From the NCBI RefSeq assembly GCF_025717065.2, contig NZ_JAOVZO020000001.1, forward strand, positions 521,095-585,094: 64,000 nucleotides of DNA, given 5' to 3'. The stretch's first letter is position 1; each line of letters begins with the position of its first letter. Shown here piece after piece: positions 20,001 to 28,033 of this stretch. Made by a program: the position numbers and the translations under genes. The DNA is from Tahibacter soli (lineage in GTDB: Bacteria > Pseudomonadota > Gammaproteobacteria > Xanthomonadales > Rhodanobacteraceae). The notes beneath the pieces were generated by a model. That model saw only the letters and a list, made by a program, of their open reading frames with translations. It was not told the DNA's origin and searched no databases.

Positions 20001-21020
20001 GCAGGCGTGTACTGGATTCCGTGCGACGTCGAGATGTCCGGCGCGTCGCTGTCGGGCAACGCGACGATCGTCGCGACCGGCACGATCCAGCTCTCGGGCG
20101 CGAGCGCGAACTTCAGTCCGTATTTCGAAGGCCTGCAGTTCGGCACGCTGCGCCAGGGCGGCGACGGCTTCAAGGTGGCCGCGGCGAGCGCGAAGATCGC
20201 CGGTCTCGTCTACTCGCCGTATGCGGGCGTCGAGCTGTCGGGTGCGCGCGGCGAATATCGCTGCGCCGTCGTCGGCGACCGCATCCGCATCAGCGGCGCG
20301 GCCGTGACGTTCGATCCGCGTGCCTGCGCACTGGCGACGGTGCAGGAGCGCATGCCCGCGATCGTCGCGCACGGCTTCGGCCAGGGCCGCGCGGCATACG
20401 CGAGCTTCGACTGGACCGCCGCGCTCGCGACGTACGACGCGAACGCGACCGGCTTCCTGTCGCACCTGTTCGACGCGGCGATCGGCGAATCGGCGCCGGC
20501 GCAGCCGCTCCTGCGCACCGGCGCGGCGCTGCCCGTCGACCTGCGCGTGCGCAGCCTGCGCGACGGTTTCCGCGGCAGCCTGCGGCTCGCCGCCGCCGGC
20601 GACGCGACGATCGCGCTGCCGGTGCCGCCGCAATGGCTCGTCGACCTGACGCAGACGAACGCGTTCGAGACGCAGGCGCTGGTCCTGCTCGGCAGCGGCA
20701 CGCACACGGCGCTGACCGCGACGGTCGCCGCCACCGCGCCGATCGCCGTCGATCCGCTCGCGACGCAGACGCTCGACGTCGGCCACGCGGCCGGCGAATC
20801 GATCGCCGACGTGATCGCCGCGGTGACCGCGCTCGGCAATCGCGACGCGCCGCTCGACGCGTCGCTCGCCGCGCTCGTGCGCGCACGCGATGCGCAGGCC
20901 CCGGCCGAAAAACGCGCCGCGCTGCTCGACGCCGCCGAGGCGGCCGGACGCTCGGCGCACGCGAACGCATCGTCGCTGCGTACGCGCATCGACTGGCTGA
21001 TCTGGGGGGCGCCGCGATGA
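11043..21020 (+). CDS. Giant secreted multidomain protein (toroid, carboxypeptidase-regulatory-like, NHL propellers)
   Basis: A 3325-residue exported protein. It has a Sec signal peptide (MVRALLRVVLFVSLWAAFAA, then APAQS). Residues about 25-283 look like an alpha/alpha toroid of the prenyltransferase/terpene-cyclase type, with QW-like repeats NADGGFGG, RADGGWG and LANGSW. Four carboxypeptidase-regulatory-like beta domains follow near 284-365, 370-436, 456-516 and 538-600, then CARDB/Ig-like domains to about 810. NHL/SMP-30-type beta-propeller repeats (units of the GLTRGPDGAYYVSNSGNGTI kind) fill about 810-1750 and 1875-2150. Ig-like domains recur at 2239-2570. The end (2880-3100) has repeated polymer-like strands. 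GAGGAATC before ATG 11043 supports the start. The stop overlaps the RHS gene (ATGA), so the two proteins are co-produced. Adhesion, polysaccharide binding or toxin delivery are possible roles; no enzyme site is evident. Confidence 0.85.
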   Translation: MVRALLRVVLFVSLWAAFAAPAQSPPPEVAHGLAWLRGQVQADGSITGDAASLAQADQVRGEAALTLALLDTAPPALVARVVASDPRVAEFVARRVMVQAASGGAPASGDLAAFRNADGGFGGAAGRASFALDTAHALQAYAAAAAFDGAIGNAAVARLRGLRRADGGWGVDDASSVYFTAQVLAAAQAWSQRLSVADLSAWSRDFLLARRGADATFGNVADNAVALYALARATNDAQVLNPLAAALRGAQLANGSWADDPWQTALALRALAYVGQGPPTPTRGSLIGRVVDQAGGAALAEVTLQLVEDSSFATSSDAEGRFTLSGVNPGSYTLRASKLGYQPRDIAVAVAAGDTLQLGDIPLVAAPLTAGVFGTVRDQAGNPLRDVLVAAGTLSALTDTAGAFQLNGLSPGPTLLKATKANYRDVSATVDFQAGYRYNFSPTMYPTNVTPPATATLRGRLIDQDTSQPIVGASAKLGSATVTTPATGKFEFAGQAPGAFTLTLSANGYQGVTASGTLSNGVNELGDIRLRKLPSTSTLSGVVRDVATLSPIVGASVVVEGQSASAVSGPDGRYTLSGITGLRFNVIASAQGYLSSRIELSLTQPGATQFDIDLTALAASGLVFEEVKTSRPVYGPSDEIELEVEVKNTTANAAEMIVDADVVDPTGSVVHVFKANLRGAGQFPPNLPLSFAPNSTTEVEMEWIAHRLAAGNYTVRARGMDTSGRVVAEGATGFTVRSEPVLRGAALVDPPLAQAGTSTPVALAADVMNIGNLALPAGTLDLTITVENPDTQSATQPRASERRIAVIAALNNPVGFARDADANLYLVRATERKLLKIDPQGVVSELATLPLTPAALALTADRVAWIASTGKRVYNVTPAGVVTFFDLVRLTAIATVAVAPDGSAYFSGQFSGVENGRSITEQRLVRRAPAGDETVLWRNGLAQPAAVVAADNGDLIVANYGDDTLARVTAQGAVAPFASGLNRPQGLTRGPDGAYYVSNSGNGTIARVSVDGATVTTYATGLNQPYDLKFGDDGTLYVANNADDSVVAIDAAGTRRTFAKGIANRPTGMRYDAAGDLYIVGEDNTLRRKRPDGTAQVLATGLASPQGFDFAAPGVALVANYSDGTVAKVEGGTRTAFATGLRNPRGVAVNADGEVYVTEGGANRIARFDAAGTSLGPVDSVLVTPTDLRVDGAGRVFVRNTTHVSVLENGAARIFVRDFPATSLAIDPAQPGVVALRGADLYRIGLDGVAVKIRTLPASYRGIAVDAGGFVIINDYSNRRLQRLNADGTQTVIATLTDLPDTLVSTPAGTLYVKTNTRKILRVEADGTTTQIAYAVGTESLSDISPGADGKLLAWTGNRLYEIDPAAGTTVRIKDVVPSGATRLPDGRVVASFSGDLELATYDAATYALVSRIDGFVAPWDILWNGTDYRFIDNGGRFYQLARGGYPVKLGLFNGRFLTRAGSEYLMTTASNVQRWTGTGAAVYVTPTGNSSDLQGVAGRPDGSFAVADRGYSRVIEYNASRVVVADHAGIVRPVGLAFDAQGRLHVANNSSGTVARLSADGAVTTTVTRVSAPRYLAFDAQGRLWISNASAITRIGTDGVATTVGDSTAAQGLYVDATRSVVVDQSAAVLRRLDANVWKPFAAGLVQPKAMALRADGRVLVADNRNGSVLEYANGELATIVVGMSAPGALALDAEDRVLIGRGNGFLSRFDGTLLADLRTSSLLNDHPFAGIVAAPQGKILTLNYGYNSAAGRYETVAHEITIVQAAQPPAPGSVVHTASLPMNALDPSDDFTHFDFGSWMPPYGGDFKVSVRRADIGTDEAVNFVHVGPHAVGELTAAREELPPGDRELPMCLRLTGADFTSLSRVEVSQARLLANIVRPNGMAADRAGNLYFTDETKLYRTSLTGQTTTVVDGLSTAFGLAIDDDENLYLPNDNATTRRVDLVRVDPNGVKSVVADLGVARANGVVVNSRDEILVGSPGKLIKVTRDGTVAPQTVSGMPDPRGITIDGQDNVYVQNEQHLVAMIKPDGSAFQLYSYNVDNTDPYFEGDGYPNIAADCADNMYIAPYNWARIGQNNTEEHSLAQIVARTGQVGLLFDTLRIHPTLTDIDYLAYDRFGDRLLFWQDYSNQIWQVPVTCGAIGVNAHLVTRPGQRLSGMTRAPAAVVPKPDGSTEYVWNLRDVTAQGDSVCFDAEQEGLVLGERRKTLADAFVTFQNSFSADDIRAPVDVPYVRVGNLTDIAVSTDAAEYRADETALVTTTLATRDDEPVAGRLVVDVYDAAGVRVGGVVEQMVTVPPLAPLPLAGNFGIGRILPGEYVVKATLVQDDAQMATAQTSFVVLPDDAQGTATSTLATDKFEYLPDDVVAISSRVTSLSQNVILEALSLTVRVFDASGTQVFGYGHPIEILLPGATREFVASQRLANAPAGSYRVEQVLTDAAGHVFDTRETTYIVSSSAGNGHGLRGTVVATPAQVEQGNDVAIAANAENRGNADLAGVVLKLTVIDPDNQAVIASWQAPPVAIARNASAPMTATWPTTGIPAGDYVVVFGADVAGGSVTLAHQTVRVVVPSVQLAAQIDLVAQPRQRALALIDAAAPQAQRAFVLTAASAVGYELEFVTNPGDFDTGLRSGVYQLYLLLGADAALDATTQRLLREAVHRGEGLIVASGAGVVSDALAQTLGIAPRTRAEPAKAETLRVVPGAPLPPASMALAPPLAVQTTRLTAATPYAEVDARMPATPELRTLAEAVALNGRVELAYSGSDGGINGTGLRLEALGRLRNADGTDRYTIWRVRNGGTTLRSAKLASVDGTWSRDLDLPGKTETWLASPVVAGDASHRLTLGAQTLATVAATSGAFTDARIVDAGTYPGAIALWANATSGDGIEWSGSQNIAWGAVHSNASFRLNGAQNVMHGPVRYVQTLQNAGASNTFDVPPRRVAPHDLPLLLDLNDYRPGGRVAAAAGAKYVDGTSECAKKGAWRRSGANFPLPAGVYWIPCDVEMSGASLSGNATIVATGTIQLSGASANFSPYFEGLQFGTLRQGGDGFKVAAASAKIAGLVYSPYAGVELSGARGEYRCAVVGDRIRISGAAVTFDPRACALATVQERMPAIVAHGFGQGRAAYASFDWTAALATYDANATGFLSHLFDAAIGESAPAQPLLRTGAALPVDLRVRSLRDGFRGSLRLAAAGDATIALPVPPQWLVDLTQTNAFETQALVLLGSGTHTALTATVAATAPIAVDPLATQTLDVGHAAGESIADVIAAVTALGNRDAPLDASLAALVRARDAQAPAEKRAALLDAAEAAGRSAHANASSLRTRIDWLIWGAPR

Positions 21021-24000
21021 GAAGCGACGGCCTGCGGACGAACGGAAACTCTTGCAAAGTGAACAACGAAGCGCCAGGCGCGCGGGGCGACGGCATGAAG
21101 CACAGCGGCACGAAGCGTAGCGGCAACCGCGCACAGCGCATCCTCGGGCGCGGCTACGCGCCGCTCGTCGCCCTCGCCGCGATGCTGTGGACCGCGGCGG
21201 CCGGTTTCGCCGCGCCGTCGCCGGCCATCGTCGCGAACGTCGTCGCGCACGGCATCGCCGCGCAGGTCGAGGCGCCGGCCGCGGCGCCGCGCGAGGTCGA
21301 ACTCGACGAGGCCTACGGCGCGCTCGAACGGCTCGCGCAGTCGCTGCGCGTGATCGAAACGGGCAAGGGCGACCTGCCGCGCCTGCGCACCGGCGTCGAC
21401 GTGTCGCAGCTCGCCGTCGACCTGCTCGCGTCCGGCGCCGAACTCGCCGACCGCGACGCGCTGACCCGGCTCGCGCAGACGAAAGACGCCGGTCCGCCCG
21501 ACGGCCGCCGCGCGGTGCTCGGCGAGCTCGCCGCGCGCCACGGCGAATTCGCGGCGATCCTCGAACGCCTGCGCGCGGCCGAAATCGCGCGCGACGACGC
21601 GGCGCGGTTCCGCGCGGTCGTCGACCTGGCGCGCCTGCTCGACACGCGCCCTGCCGCGTCGACCGCGACGCGTTTCGATCCGGCGAGCGCACGCGGCTTC
21701 TCGGCCGACAAGAAGAAACTGCCGAAGCCCGGCGCCGGCGACGAGCGCGTGCCGGCCAAGAACGCCGCCGCGGCGAAGCTCGATCCGCCCGGCGCGGCCG
21801 ACCTCGCCGAAACCGACGAGATCGTGCTGACCGCGCAGATTCGCGCGAAGGCCGAAGAACTGGGCCGCAACCCGGTCGCGATCCGCAACTGGGTGTACAA
21901 CAACATCGACTACTCGCCGGGCTACGGCTCGACGCAGAATGCGCAGAAAACCCTTTTTGCAAAACGCGGCAACGCGTGGGATATCCACTCGCTGCTGATC
22001 GCGCTGCTGCGCGCGTCGAACATTCCGGCGCGCTACGTCTCCGGCGCGGTCGAGCTGCCGATCGAACGCATCCAGGAATGGCTGCCGGTCGCGAACGCGA
22101 ACGTCGCGGCCGACCTTTTCAGCGCGGCCGGCGTGCCGACGACGCTGCTCACCGCGGGCGGCTCGATCCGCGCGCTGCGTTTCGAGCACGTCTGGGTCGA
22201 GGCGTGGGTCGACTTCGTGCCGTCGCGCGGCGCGCGCAACGCGACGCCCGACAGCTGGGTGCCGATGGACGCGGCGATCAAGGCGTACGCGACGACGCCG
22301 CCGGTCGCATACCTGCAGCACGTCGGCTTCGACGCGCAGGCCGCGCAGACGGAAATTCTCGCCGGTTCGCAGCAGGGACCGGGCTGGATCACCGGCATCG
22401 ACGTCAACAAGATCGGCGCGGTGTACGACCGCCTCGGCCGGCAGGCGCTCGACTACGTCAATGCGAATCCCGCAGCCGACCCGGCCGCGACGTTCGGCGC
22501 GCGCAAGATCGTCGCGCTCGACCTGCCGGTGCTCGAAGGCACGCTGCCGTACAACGTCTACACGCCGCAGCCGCGCCGCGCCGCCGCGCTGCCGGCGAGC
22601 GCGCAGCATGCGATCAGCGTGCAGCTGTACGCGAGCCCCGGCGACATCGGCCTCGAATCGCCGCAGTTCGTCGTGCAGATGCCGCTCGCGCGCATGGGCC
22701 TCTCCGCGTTCCAGGTCGAGTACCGCGGCGCGAGCGCCGCGGATGTCGCGACGCTCAGGCAGTACGCCGCGGGCAATACCGAAACGCTGTCGGCGAGCAG
22801 CCTGCGCGTGGCCGCGGCGCTCAAGCTCGGCGGCCAGGTCGTGCAGCAGGGCGGCGCGGTCACCTACGGCACCGACCAGTACTGGCAGGTGCAGCTGCGC
22901 GATCCGCTCGGCGCGTTCACGCAGCAGTCCGAGCCGTACAAGTTCCCGGCTGGCACGTCGATCGCGTTCGTCACCGACACCAACGGCGTGACGCCCGAAC
23001 TCGCCGAGGCGATGACGGCCGGCTACGGTTCGCGCCAGAACCTGCCGATCGGCGACGCGCTGGCGATGGGCGGCCTGCAGTTCTGGCTGATGCACGACCT
23101 GTTCGACGGCTGGGTCGCGCAGGCGCGCGGCGCGACCGGCGTGCGCATGCCGAGCGTCGGCGCGTTCGCGACGTCGATGCGCGTGGGCTTCTTCTTCGGC
23201 GTGCCGCGCAACGCGAGCACGCGCGGCTTCACCAGCGACGTCAAGACCGTGCGCTACGCGCTCGTCGGCGCCGACGCCGAGGCCACGCGCCGCGCCGCGA
23301 CGCAGATGGGCGCGATGGGCTCGTTCGCCGAAGGCGCGACGTGGGATCTGCTCACCGGCGGCGCCGTCGGCAGCGGCCTCACCGCGAGCACGCTGCTCTT
23401 GCGCGCGAACGAGGCGAAGATTCCGATCTACCGCATCGACGCGTCGAACGTCGATCAGTACCTGCCGCAGCTCGCGCTCGCGGCCGACGACAAGGCCGAC
23501 ATCCGCGCCGCGGTCAACGCGGGCCTGTCGGTGCTCGCGCCGGCCGCGGAGACGACGATCGGCGGCTGGAGCGGCACGGGCTATCTGATCCAGGACCCGG
23601 TCAGCGGCGGCGGCATCTGGCGCGTGTCGGGCGGTCTGAACGGCGCGATCAACGTCGGCTGCGTGGCGAAAGCCGTGCTGCTCAACGTGCTGTGCAAGCT
23701 GATGTTCAACAAGCTCGTGCGCTTCTTCCTCGGCCTCACGAGCCCGGGCGCGATGGCGGCGATGCTGCTCGAACGCCTGATCATCAGCGCGATTCCGGTG
23801 GTCGGTCCGATCATCGCGATCGTGCAGGTGGCGATCGCCGTCGCGCAGGCGACGGCGATGGTCATACGCTGGGTGCGCAGCGTCGAGGCGATGATCGAGG
23901 AATTGACGCCCGAGCAGCTCGGCATCCTCGGCATCGCCGACCTCAACGAGGCGCTGTGCTCGCTCGGCAGTCCGTGCTTCGACTCGAACTTCTTCGACGA

Positions 24001-27000
24001 CATCGGCGACAACTTCACCTCGGAAGGCTTCTCCAACGACTTCTGGGGCAACTTCATGGGCGGCGCGTTCGCCGGCGCCGGCGGCCCCGCGGAAGGCAAT
24101 CCGGTGTCGGTCGGCAACGGCATCAAGTGGCAGTGGGAGCAGGACTACGCCGGCGACGGCGCCTACCCGCTGTCGTTCGTGCGCACCTATTCGAGCTACG
24201 TGCCGAACGGCAGTTCGACCGGCAACAAGTGGTCGCACAATTACCAAAGTGCCATCCGCGTCGCGCCGGCGCCGCTCGACGAAGACGGCGAGCCGCTCGG
24301 CAACGCGCCCGCCGCGCTGGTCGTACACGGCGACGGCACGTACTTCCAGTTCACGCGGCGCAACGCGGACTGGATCGGCGAGGGCAACCTGCCGGAGAAA
24401 CTCGTGCGCTTCGCCGACGCGAACGACGCGACGACCGGCTGGGAAGTCACGCGCCTGACCGACGAGCTCGAGCACTACGACGCGAGCGGCCGTCTCGCGT
24501 GGATACGCAATCCCGCGGGCCTCAAGCACACGCTCGCCTACGACGCGAACGGCCGGCTCGAATCGGTCAGCGACGATTTCGGCCGCGCGCTGCGCTTCGC
24601 GTACGACCCGGCGACCGGCGAACTCGCCTCGATGACCGATCCGGCGAACCGCGTGACGCGCTACGAATACGCGCCGAACGGCAACGCCGTGAAAGTGACG
24701 TATCCCGACGATTCGACGCGGCAGTACCACTACGAAGACCTGAGCCTGCAGAGCCACCTGACCGGCCTGACCGACGAGCGCGGCGTGCGCTACGCGACGT
24801 GGGCGTACGACTACCGCGGCCGCGCGGTGCTGTCGATGCACGCGGGCGGTGCGGACAAGTACACCTTCAGCTATCTGGACAATGCGACCGTGGTGACCGA
24901 TCCGCTCGGCACCGTGCGCACGTACAAGTACCAGCGTTTCAACGAGCGGCCGTACCTGACCGAAGTGACGCAGGCGTGCTCGGGCTGCTCGGCCGGCGGC
25001 GTCGCGAAGCTGCACTACGACGGCCGCGGCCTCGTCGACCGCGCGACCGACTTCAACGACAACGCGACGACGTTCACGCGCAACGCGCGCGGCCTCGAGG
25101 AATCGCGCACCGAGGCGTCGGGCACGCCGCAGGCGCGCACGATCGCGACGCAGTGGCACGCGACGTGGCGCAAGCCGACGCGCCAGACCGTACCGACCGC
25201 GACCGGCAACCGCGTCACGACGTGGACGTACGACGCCGCCGGCAACCTGCGCACGCAGGCGGTGACCGCGGGCGCCGAGACGCGCACGTGGACGTTCACG
25301 CCGAACGCGCGCGGCCAGATCGAAACGATCGACGGTCCGCGCACGGACGTCGCCGACGTGGCGCAACTGCGCTACGACGCGGCGACCGGCAATCTCCTGA
25401 CGAGCACGAGCGCGACCGGCCAGGTTACGCGCTACACGGGCTACGACGCGCACGGTCGCCTCACCGAAGAGCGCGACGCGAACGGGCTCGTCACGCAGTA
25501 CCGCTACGACCTGCGCGGACGCGTGACGCACGAGATCGTGAAGGTCTCCGACGCCGACGCCGGCGAAACGACGCGTTTCGACTACTGGCCGACCGGCGTC
25601 GTTCGTCGCGTGACGTTGCCGGACGGCAGTTTCCTTGACTACGCGTACGACGACGCGATGCGCCTGACCGACGTCGTCGACAGCACCGGCAACACGGTTC
25701 ACTACACGCTCGACGGCGCCGGAAACCGCACGCAGGAGGTGTCGCGCGACGCGCAGGGCAATCTTGCGATGTCGATGGGGCGCGTGATCGACGCGCTCGG
25801 TCGCGTCGAAGCGGTGCTCGGCGCCGCACCGGGCGAGGTCGCGCGTTTCACGTACGACGGCAACGGCAACGAAAAGTCGACCACCAGCGCGCTCTCGCAC
25901 GTGACGCGGCGCACCTACGACGCGCGCGACCGGCTCGTCGGCGCCGAGGCGCTGGACGCGGCCGATCCGGCGCGCGGCGCGGTCGTCTACGGCTACGACG
26001 CCGCCGACAACGTCACGTCGTTCACCGATCCGCGCAACCTCGTCACGAGCTACGCCTACACCGGCTTCAACCAGCTCGCCACGTCGACGAGTCCCGACGC
26101 GGGCACCGTGCGGTACACGTACGACGCGGCAGGCAACGTCGCGACGCGCACCGACGCGCGCAACCAGCGCATCGTCTACGCGTACGACGCGGGCAATCGT
26201 CCGCTGCAGTACCGCTTCGGCGCCGCCGACGCGGCGGCGCCGTCGAATCCGGCGGCGCTCGCGAGCGTCGAGGAAACGATCGACTTCACGTACGACGCGG
26301 CCGGCGGCGACGGCGCCCAGGGCCGGCTGACCGGATTCGTCGACGGCAGCGGCGCGACGCGCTACGTCTACGATCGCGAAGGCCGCGTCGTCGAGCGCAC
26401 GCAGTCTCAGGGCAACGCTTCGGCGGCGCTGACGAAGACGACGCAATATCGCTACGACGCTGGCGGCCGCGTCGAATCGGCGACGCTGCCGAGCGGCGCG
26501 GTGATCGGCTACGCGTACGACGCGAACGGCCGCGTTCTGACGATCACCGTGAACGGCGTGGTCGTCGTCAAGGACGTCGAATACTTTCCGTTCGGCGATC
26601 CGGCGTCGTGGAGCGAAGGCGGCGACGCCGGCGCGTTCCGCTACGTACGAACCTACGATGCGAACGGCCGGGTCGGCGCCTACACCGCTGCCGGTTCGCA
26701 GCGTACGCTCGGCTACGATCCCGCGGGTCGCGTCGTCTCGCTCGCCGGGAACGCGCCGGACGATGCGTCGTGGACGTTCTCGTACGACGGCCGCGACCGC
26801 CTGAGCGGTGCGGCGAACGCCGCGGCGCAGGGCGCGGACGCCGGTGTCGCCTTGTCGTGGACGCTCGATGCGACCGGCAACCGCACGGCGACGTCGCGCG
26901 TACAGGGTTCGCAAACGACGAACGCCGCGTATGCGATCGACGCCGCGAGCAATCGCATCGCCGCGATCGACGGCGTCGCGCGCACGTACGACGCCGCGGG

Positions 27001-28030
27001 CAACACGGCCAGCGACGGCGTGCGCCGCTTCAGCAACAACGCGCACAACCGCCTGTCGGTGACGCGTGCGCAGAACACGGGCGTCGTCCTGGCGCGCTAT
27101 GCATACAACGCCTGGGGCGAGCGCGTCTGCAAGGCGCGCGGCGACAGCGATTGTCCGCGCGGCGCCGGTGCGGGCGGGCCGCCCGACGCCGGCAGGGGCA
27201 GCTTCACGCAGTACGTGTACGACGAGCAGGGACGCCTGCGCGGCGAGTACGGCGCCGACGGCGCGCCGATCGCCGAGCACGTGTGGCTCGAGAACACGCC
27301 GGTCGCGGTGATCAGGCCGGCGGCGTTCGCGGCGAGCCACGGCGGACTGAACGTCGGCGGGGCCACGGTATTCTGGGTCGAACCCGATCACCTCGAAGCG
27401 CCGCGCGCCGTCGTCAACGCATCGCACGTCGCGATCTGGCGCTGGGACTCCGATCCGTTCGGCAACGCGGTCGCGAACGAAACCGCCGCCGCGCCGGCGA
27501 TCGCCGCGTCGTTCACGTACGACCTGCGCTTCCCGGGGCAGCAGTTCGACGCGGAAACCGCGACGCACTACAACTACTTCCGCGATTACGATCCGGCACT
27601 CGGCCGCTATCTGCAAGCCGATCCGGCCGGCATTGCCGGCGGCATCAATCCGTATCTCTACGTCGACGCCGCGCCGCTCGCGGCAACCGATCCGTTCGGC
27701 CTGGGGCCGCGCCGCCCGCCCCACAACGCGAACGCGAACCTGTCGCGCGGCGGGGTCGTTCTGTGCGGACGTTCGTTCACCAGCGGCGGGGCGGCCGGGC
27801 GGTCGTGGAATCATCAGGCCGACTCGCACACCGAAGCGAAGGCGTGCAATTTCTTCCGGCCGATGTGCCAGGCGGGCGACGTACTGACGATCGTCGGCGA
27901 CTACGCGCCGTGCTCGCGCTGCAAGGGACGCATGAACGATCTGCACCGCGACTGCGGCGTGACGTGCGTCTACCAATGGGGAGACAATACCTGGACTTCG
28001 ACGGACAAGCCGAGACGGCGCAGAAGGTGA
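21017..28030 (+). CDS. RHS/YD-repeat polymorphic toxin with transglutaminase-like domain and C-terminal deaminase
   Basis: A 2337-residue protein. The N-terminus has a hydrophobic export-type helix (RGYAPLVALAAMLWTAAAGF, about 50-70); ATG 21095 is an alternative start. Domains in order: transglutaminase-like fold (about 266-420: VYNNIDYSPGYGST, then LLIALLRASNIPARYVSG) with His391 and Asp418 but Ala320 where the nucleophile Cys is expected; a hydrophobic stretch (880-955) able to span or insert in membrane; a DUF6531-like entry (GNPVSVGNGIKWQWEQDY, 1027); YD repeats (1155-2155); the RHS core with RFPGQQFDAETATHYNYFRD and the cleavage-type end DPFGLG at 2225-2230; and a deaminase tip (2231-2337). 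RHS cores form a shell around the toxin and self-cleave after this motif. There is no PAAR domain, so type VI secretion is not indicated. Coupled to the giant gene upstream and followed by an immunity gene. Confidence 0.9.
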   Translation: MRSDGLRTNGNSCKVNNEAPGARGDGMKHSGTKRSGNRAQRILGRGYAPLVALAAMLWTAAAGFAAPSPAIVANVVAHGIAAQVEAPAAAPREVELDEAYGALERLAQSLRVIETGKGDLPRLRTGVDVSQLAVDLLASGAELADRDALTRLAQTKDAGPPDGRRAVLGELAARHGEFAAILERLRAAEIARDDAARFRAVVDLARLLDTRPAASTATRFDPASARGFSADKKKLPKPGAGDERVPAKNAAAAKLDPPGAADLAETDEIVLTAQIRAKAEELGRNPVAIRNWVYNNIDYSPGYGSTQNAQKTLFAKRGNAWDIHSLLIALLRASNIPARYVSGAVELPIERIQEWLPVANANVAADLFSAAGVPTTLLTAGGSIRALRFEHVWVEAWVDFVPSRGARNATPDSWVPMDAAIKAYATTPPVAYLQHVGFDAQAAQTEILAGSQQGPGWITGIDVNKIGAVYDRLGRQALDYVNANPAADPAATFGARKIVALDLPVLEGTLPYNVYTPQPRRAAALPASAQHAISVQLYASPGDIGLESPQFVVQMPLARMGLSAFQVEYRGASAADVATLRQYAAGNTETLSASSLRVAAALKLGGQVVQQGGAVTYGTDQYWQVQLRDPLGAFTQQSEPYKFPAGTSIAFVTDTNGVTPELAEAMTAGYGSRQNLPIGDALAMGGLQFWLMHDLFDGWVAQARGATGVRMPSVGAFATSMRVGFFFGVPRNASTRGFTSDVKTVRYALVGADAEATRRAATQMGAMGSFAEGATWDLLTGGAVGSGLTASTLLLRANEAKIPIYRIDASNVDQYLPQLALAADDKADIRAAVNAGLSVLAPAAETTIGGWSGTGYLIQDPVSGGGIWRVSGGLNGAINVGCVAKAVLLNVLCKLMFNKLVRFFLGLTSPGAMAAMLLERLIISAIPVVGPIIAIVQVAIAVAQATAMVIRWVRSVEAMIEELTPEQLGILGIADLNEALCSLGSPCFDSNFFDDIGDNFTSEGFSNDFWGNFMGGAFAGAGGPAEGNPVSVGNGIKWQWEQDYAGDGAYPLSFVRTYSSYVPNGSSTGNKWSHNYQSAIRVAPAPLDEDGEPLGNAPAALVVHGDGTYFQFTRRNADWIGEGNLPEKLVRFADANDATTGWEVTRLTDELEHYDASGRLAWIRNPAGLKHTLAYDANGRLESVSDDFGRALRFAYDPATGELASMTDPANRVTRYEYAPNGNAVKVTYPDDSTRQYHYEDLSLQSHLTGLTDERGVRYATWAYDYRGRAVLSMHAGGADKYTFSYLDNATVVTDPLGTVRTYKYQRFNERPYLTEVTQACSGCSAGGVAKLHYDGRGLVDRATDFNDNATTFTRNARGLEESRTEASGTPQARTIATQWHATWRKPTRQTVPTATGNRVTTWTYDAAGNLRTQAVTAGAETRTWTFTPNARGQIETIDGPRTDVADVAQLRYDAATGNLLTSTSATGQVTRYTGYDAHGRLTEERDANGLVTQYRYDLRGRVTHEIVKVSDADAGETTRFDYWPTGVVRRVTLPDGSFLDYAYDDAMRLTDVVDSTGNTVHYTLDGAGNRTQEVSRDAQGNLAMSMGRVIDALGRVEAVLGAAPGEVARFTYDGNGNEKSTTSALSHVTRRTYDARDRLVGAEALDAADPARGAVVYGYDAADNVTSFTDPRNLVTSYAYTGFNQLATSTSPDAGTVRYTYDAAGNVATRTDARNQRIVYAYDAGNRPLQYRFGAADAAAPSNPAALASVEETIDFTYDAAGGDGAQGRLTGFVDGSGATRYVYDREGRVVERTQSQGNASAALTKTTQYRYDAGGRVESATLPSGAVIGYAYDANGRVLTITVNGVVVVKDVEYFPFGDPASWSEGGDAGAFRYVRTYDANGRVGAYTAAGSQRTLGYDPAGRVVSLAGNAPDDASWTFSYDGRDRLSGAANAAAQGADAGVALSWTLDATGNRTATSRVQGSQTTNAAYAIDAASNRIAAIDGVARTYDAAGNTASDGVRRFSNNAHNRLSVTRAQNTGVVLARYAYNAWGERVCKARGDSDCPRGAGAGGPPDAGRGSFTQYVYDEQGRLRGEYGADGAPIAEHVWLENTPVAVIRPAAFAASHGGLNVGGATVFWVEPDHLEAPRAVVNASHVAIWRWDSDPFGNAVANETAAAPAIAASFTYDLRFPGQQFDAETATHYNYFRDYDPALGRYLQADPAGIAGGINPYLYVDAAPLAATDPFGLGPRRPPHNANANLSRGGVVLCGRSFTSGGAAGRSWNHQADSHTEAKACNFFRPMCQAGDVLTIVGDYAPCSRCKGRMNDLHRDCGVTCVYQWGDNTWTSTDKPRRRRR
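27707..28027 (+). other. C-terminal toxin domain: zinc-dependent nucleic-acid/nucleotide deaminase type
   Basis: The region after the RHS core motif encodes about 107 residues with the cytidine-deaminase-like signature: His2271-Thr-Glu2273 (DSHTEAKA) and Pro2298-Cys2299-x-x-Cys2302 (YAPCSRCKGRMND). His and the two Cys would bind zinc and Glu would shuttle the proton. Helix-strand order around the motifs (GDVLTIVG before PCxxC, then VTCVYQW) fits the deaminase fold. Among known toxin deaminase families it looks closest by eye to the Pput_2613-like group, but this is tentative. The target (DNA, RNA or a free nucleotide) cannot be told from the sequence. The basic tail KPRRRRR ends the protein. 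Confidence 0.75.
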
Positions 28031-28033
28031 CGC

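Noticed and set aside
12051..21962. Minus-strand open frame of over 3000 codons opposite the giant gene
   Set aside because: Very rich in Arg, Ala and Asp with no domain, no start signal and a frame that runs through two genes; it is the expected antisense shadow in GC-rich DNA.
21017..28030. Type VI secretion effector
   Set aside because: No PAAR or MIX-type N-terminus and no VgrG, Hcp or adaptor gene nearby; the N-terminus is an export-type helix.
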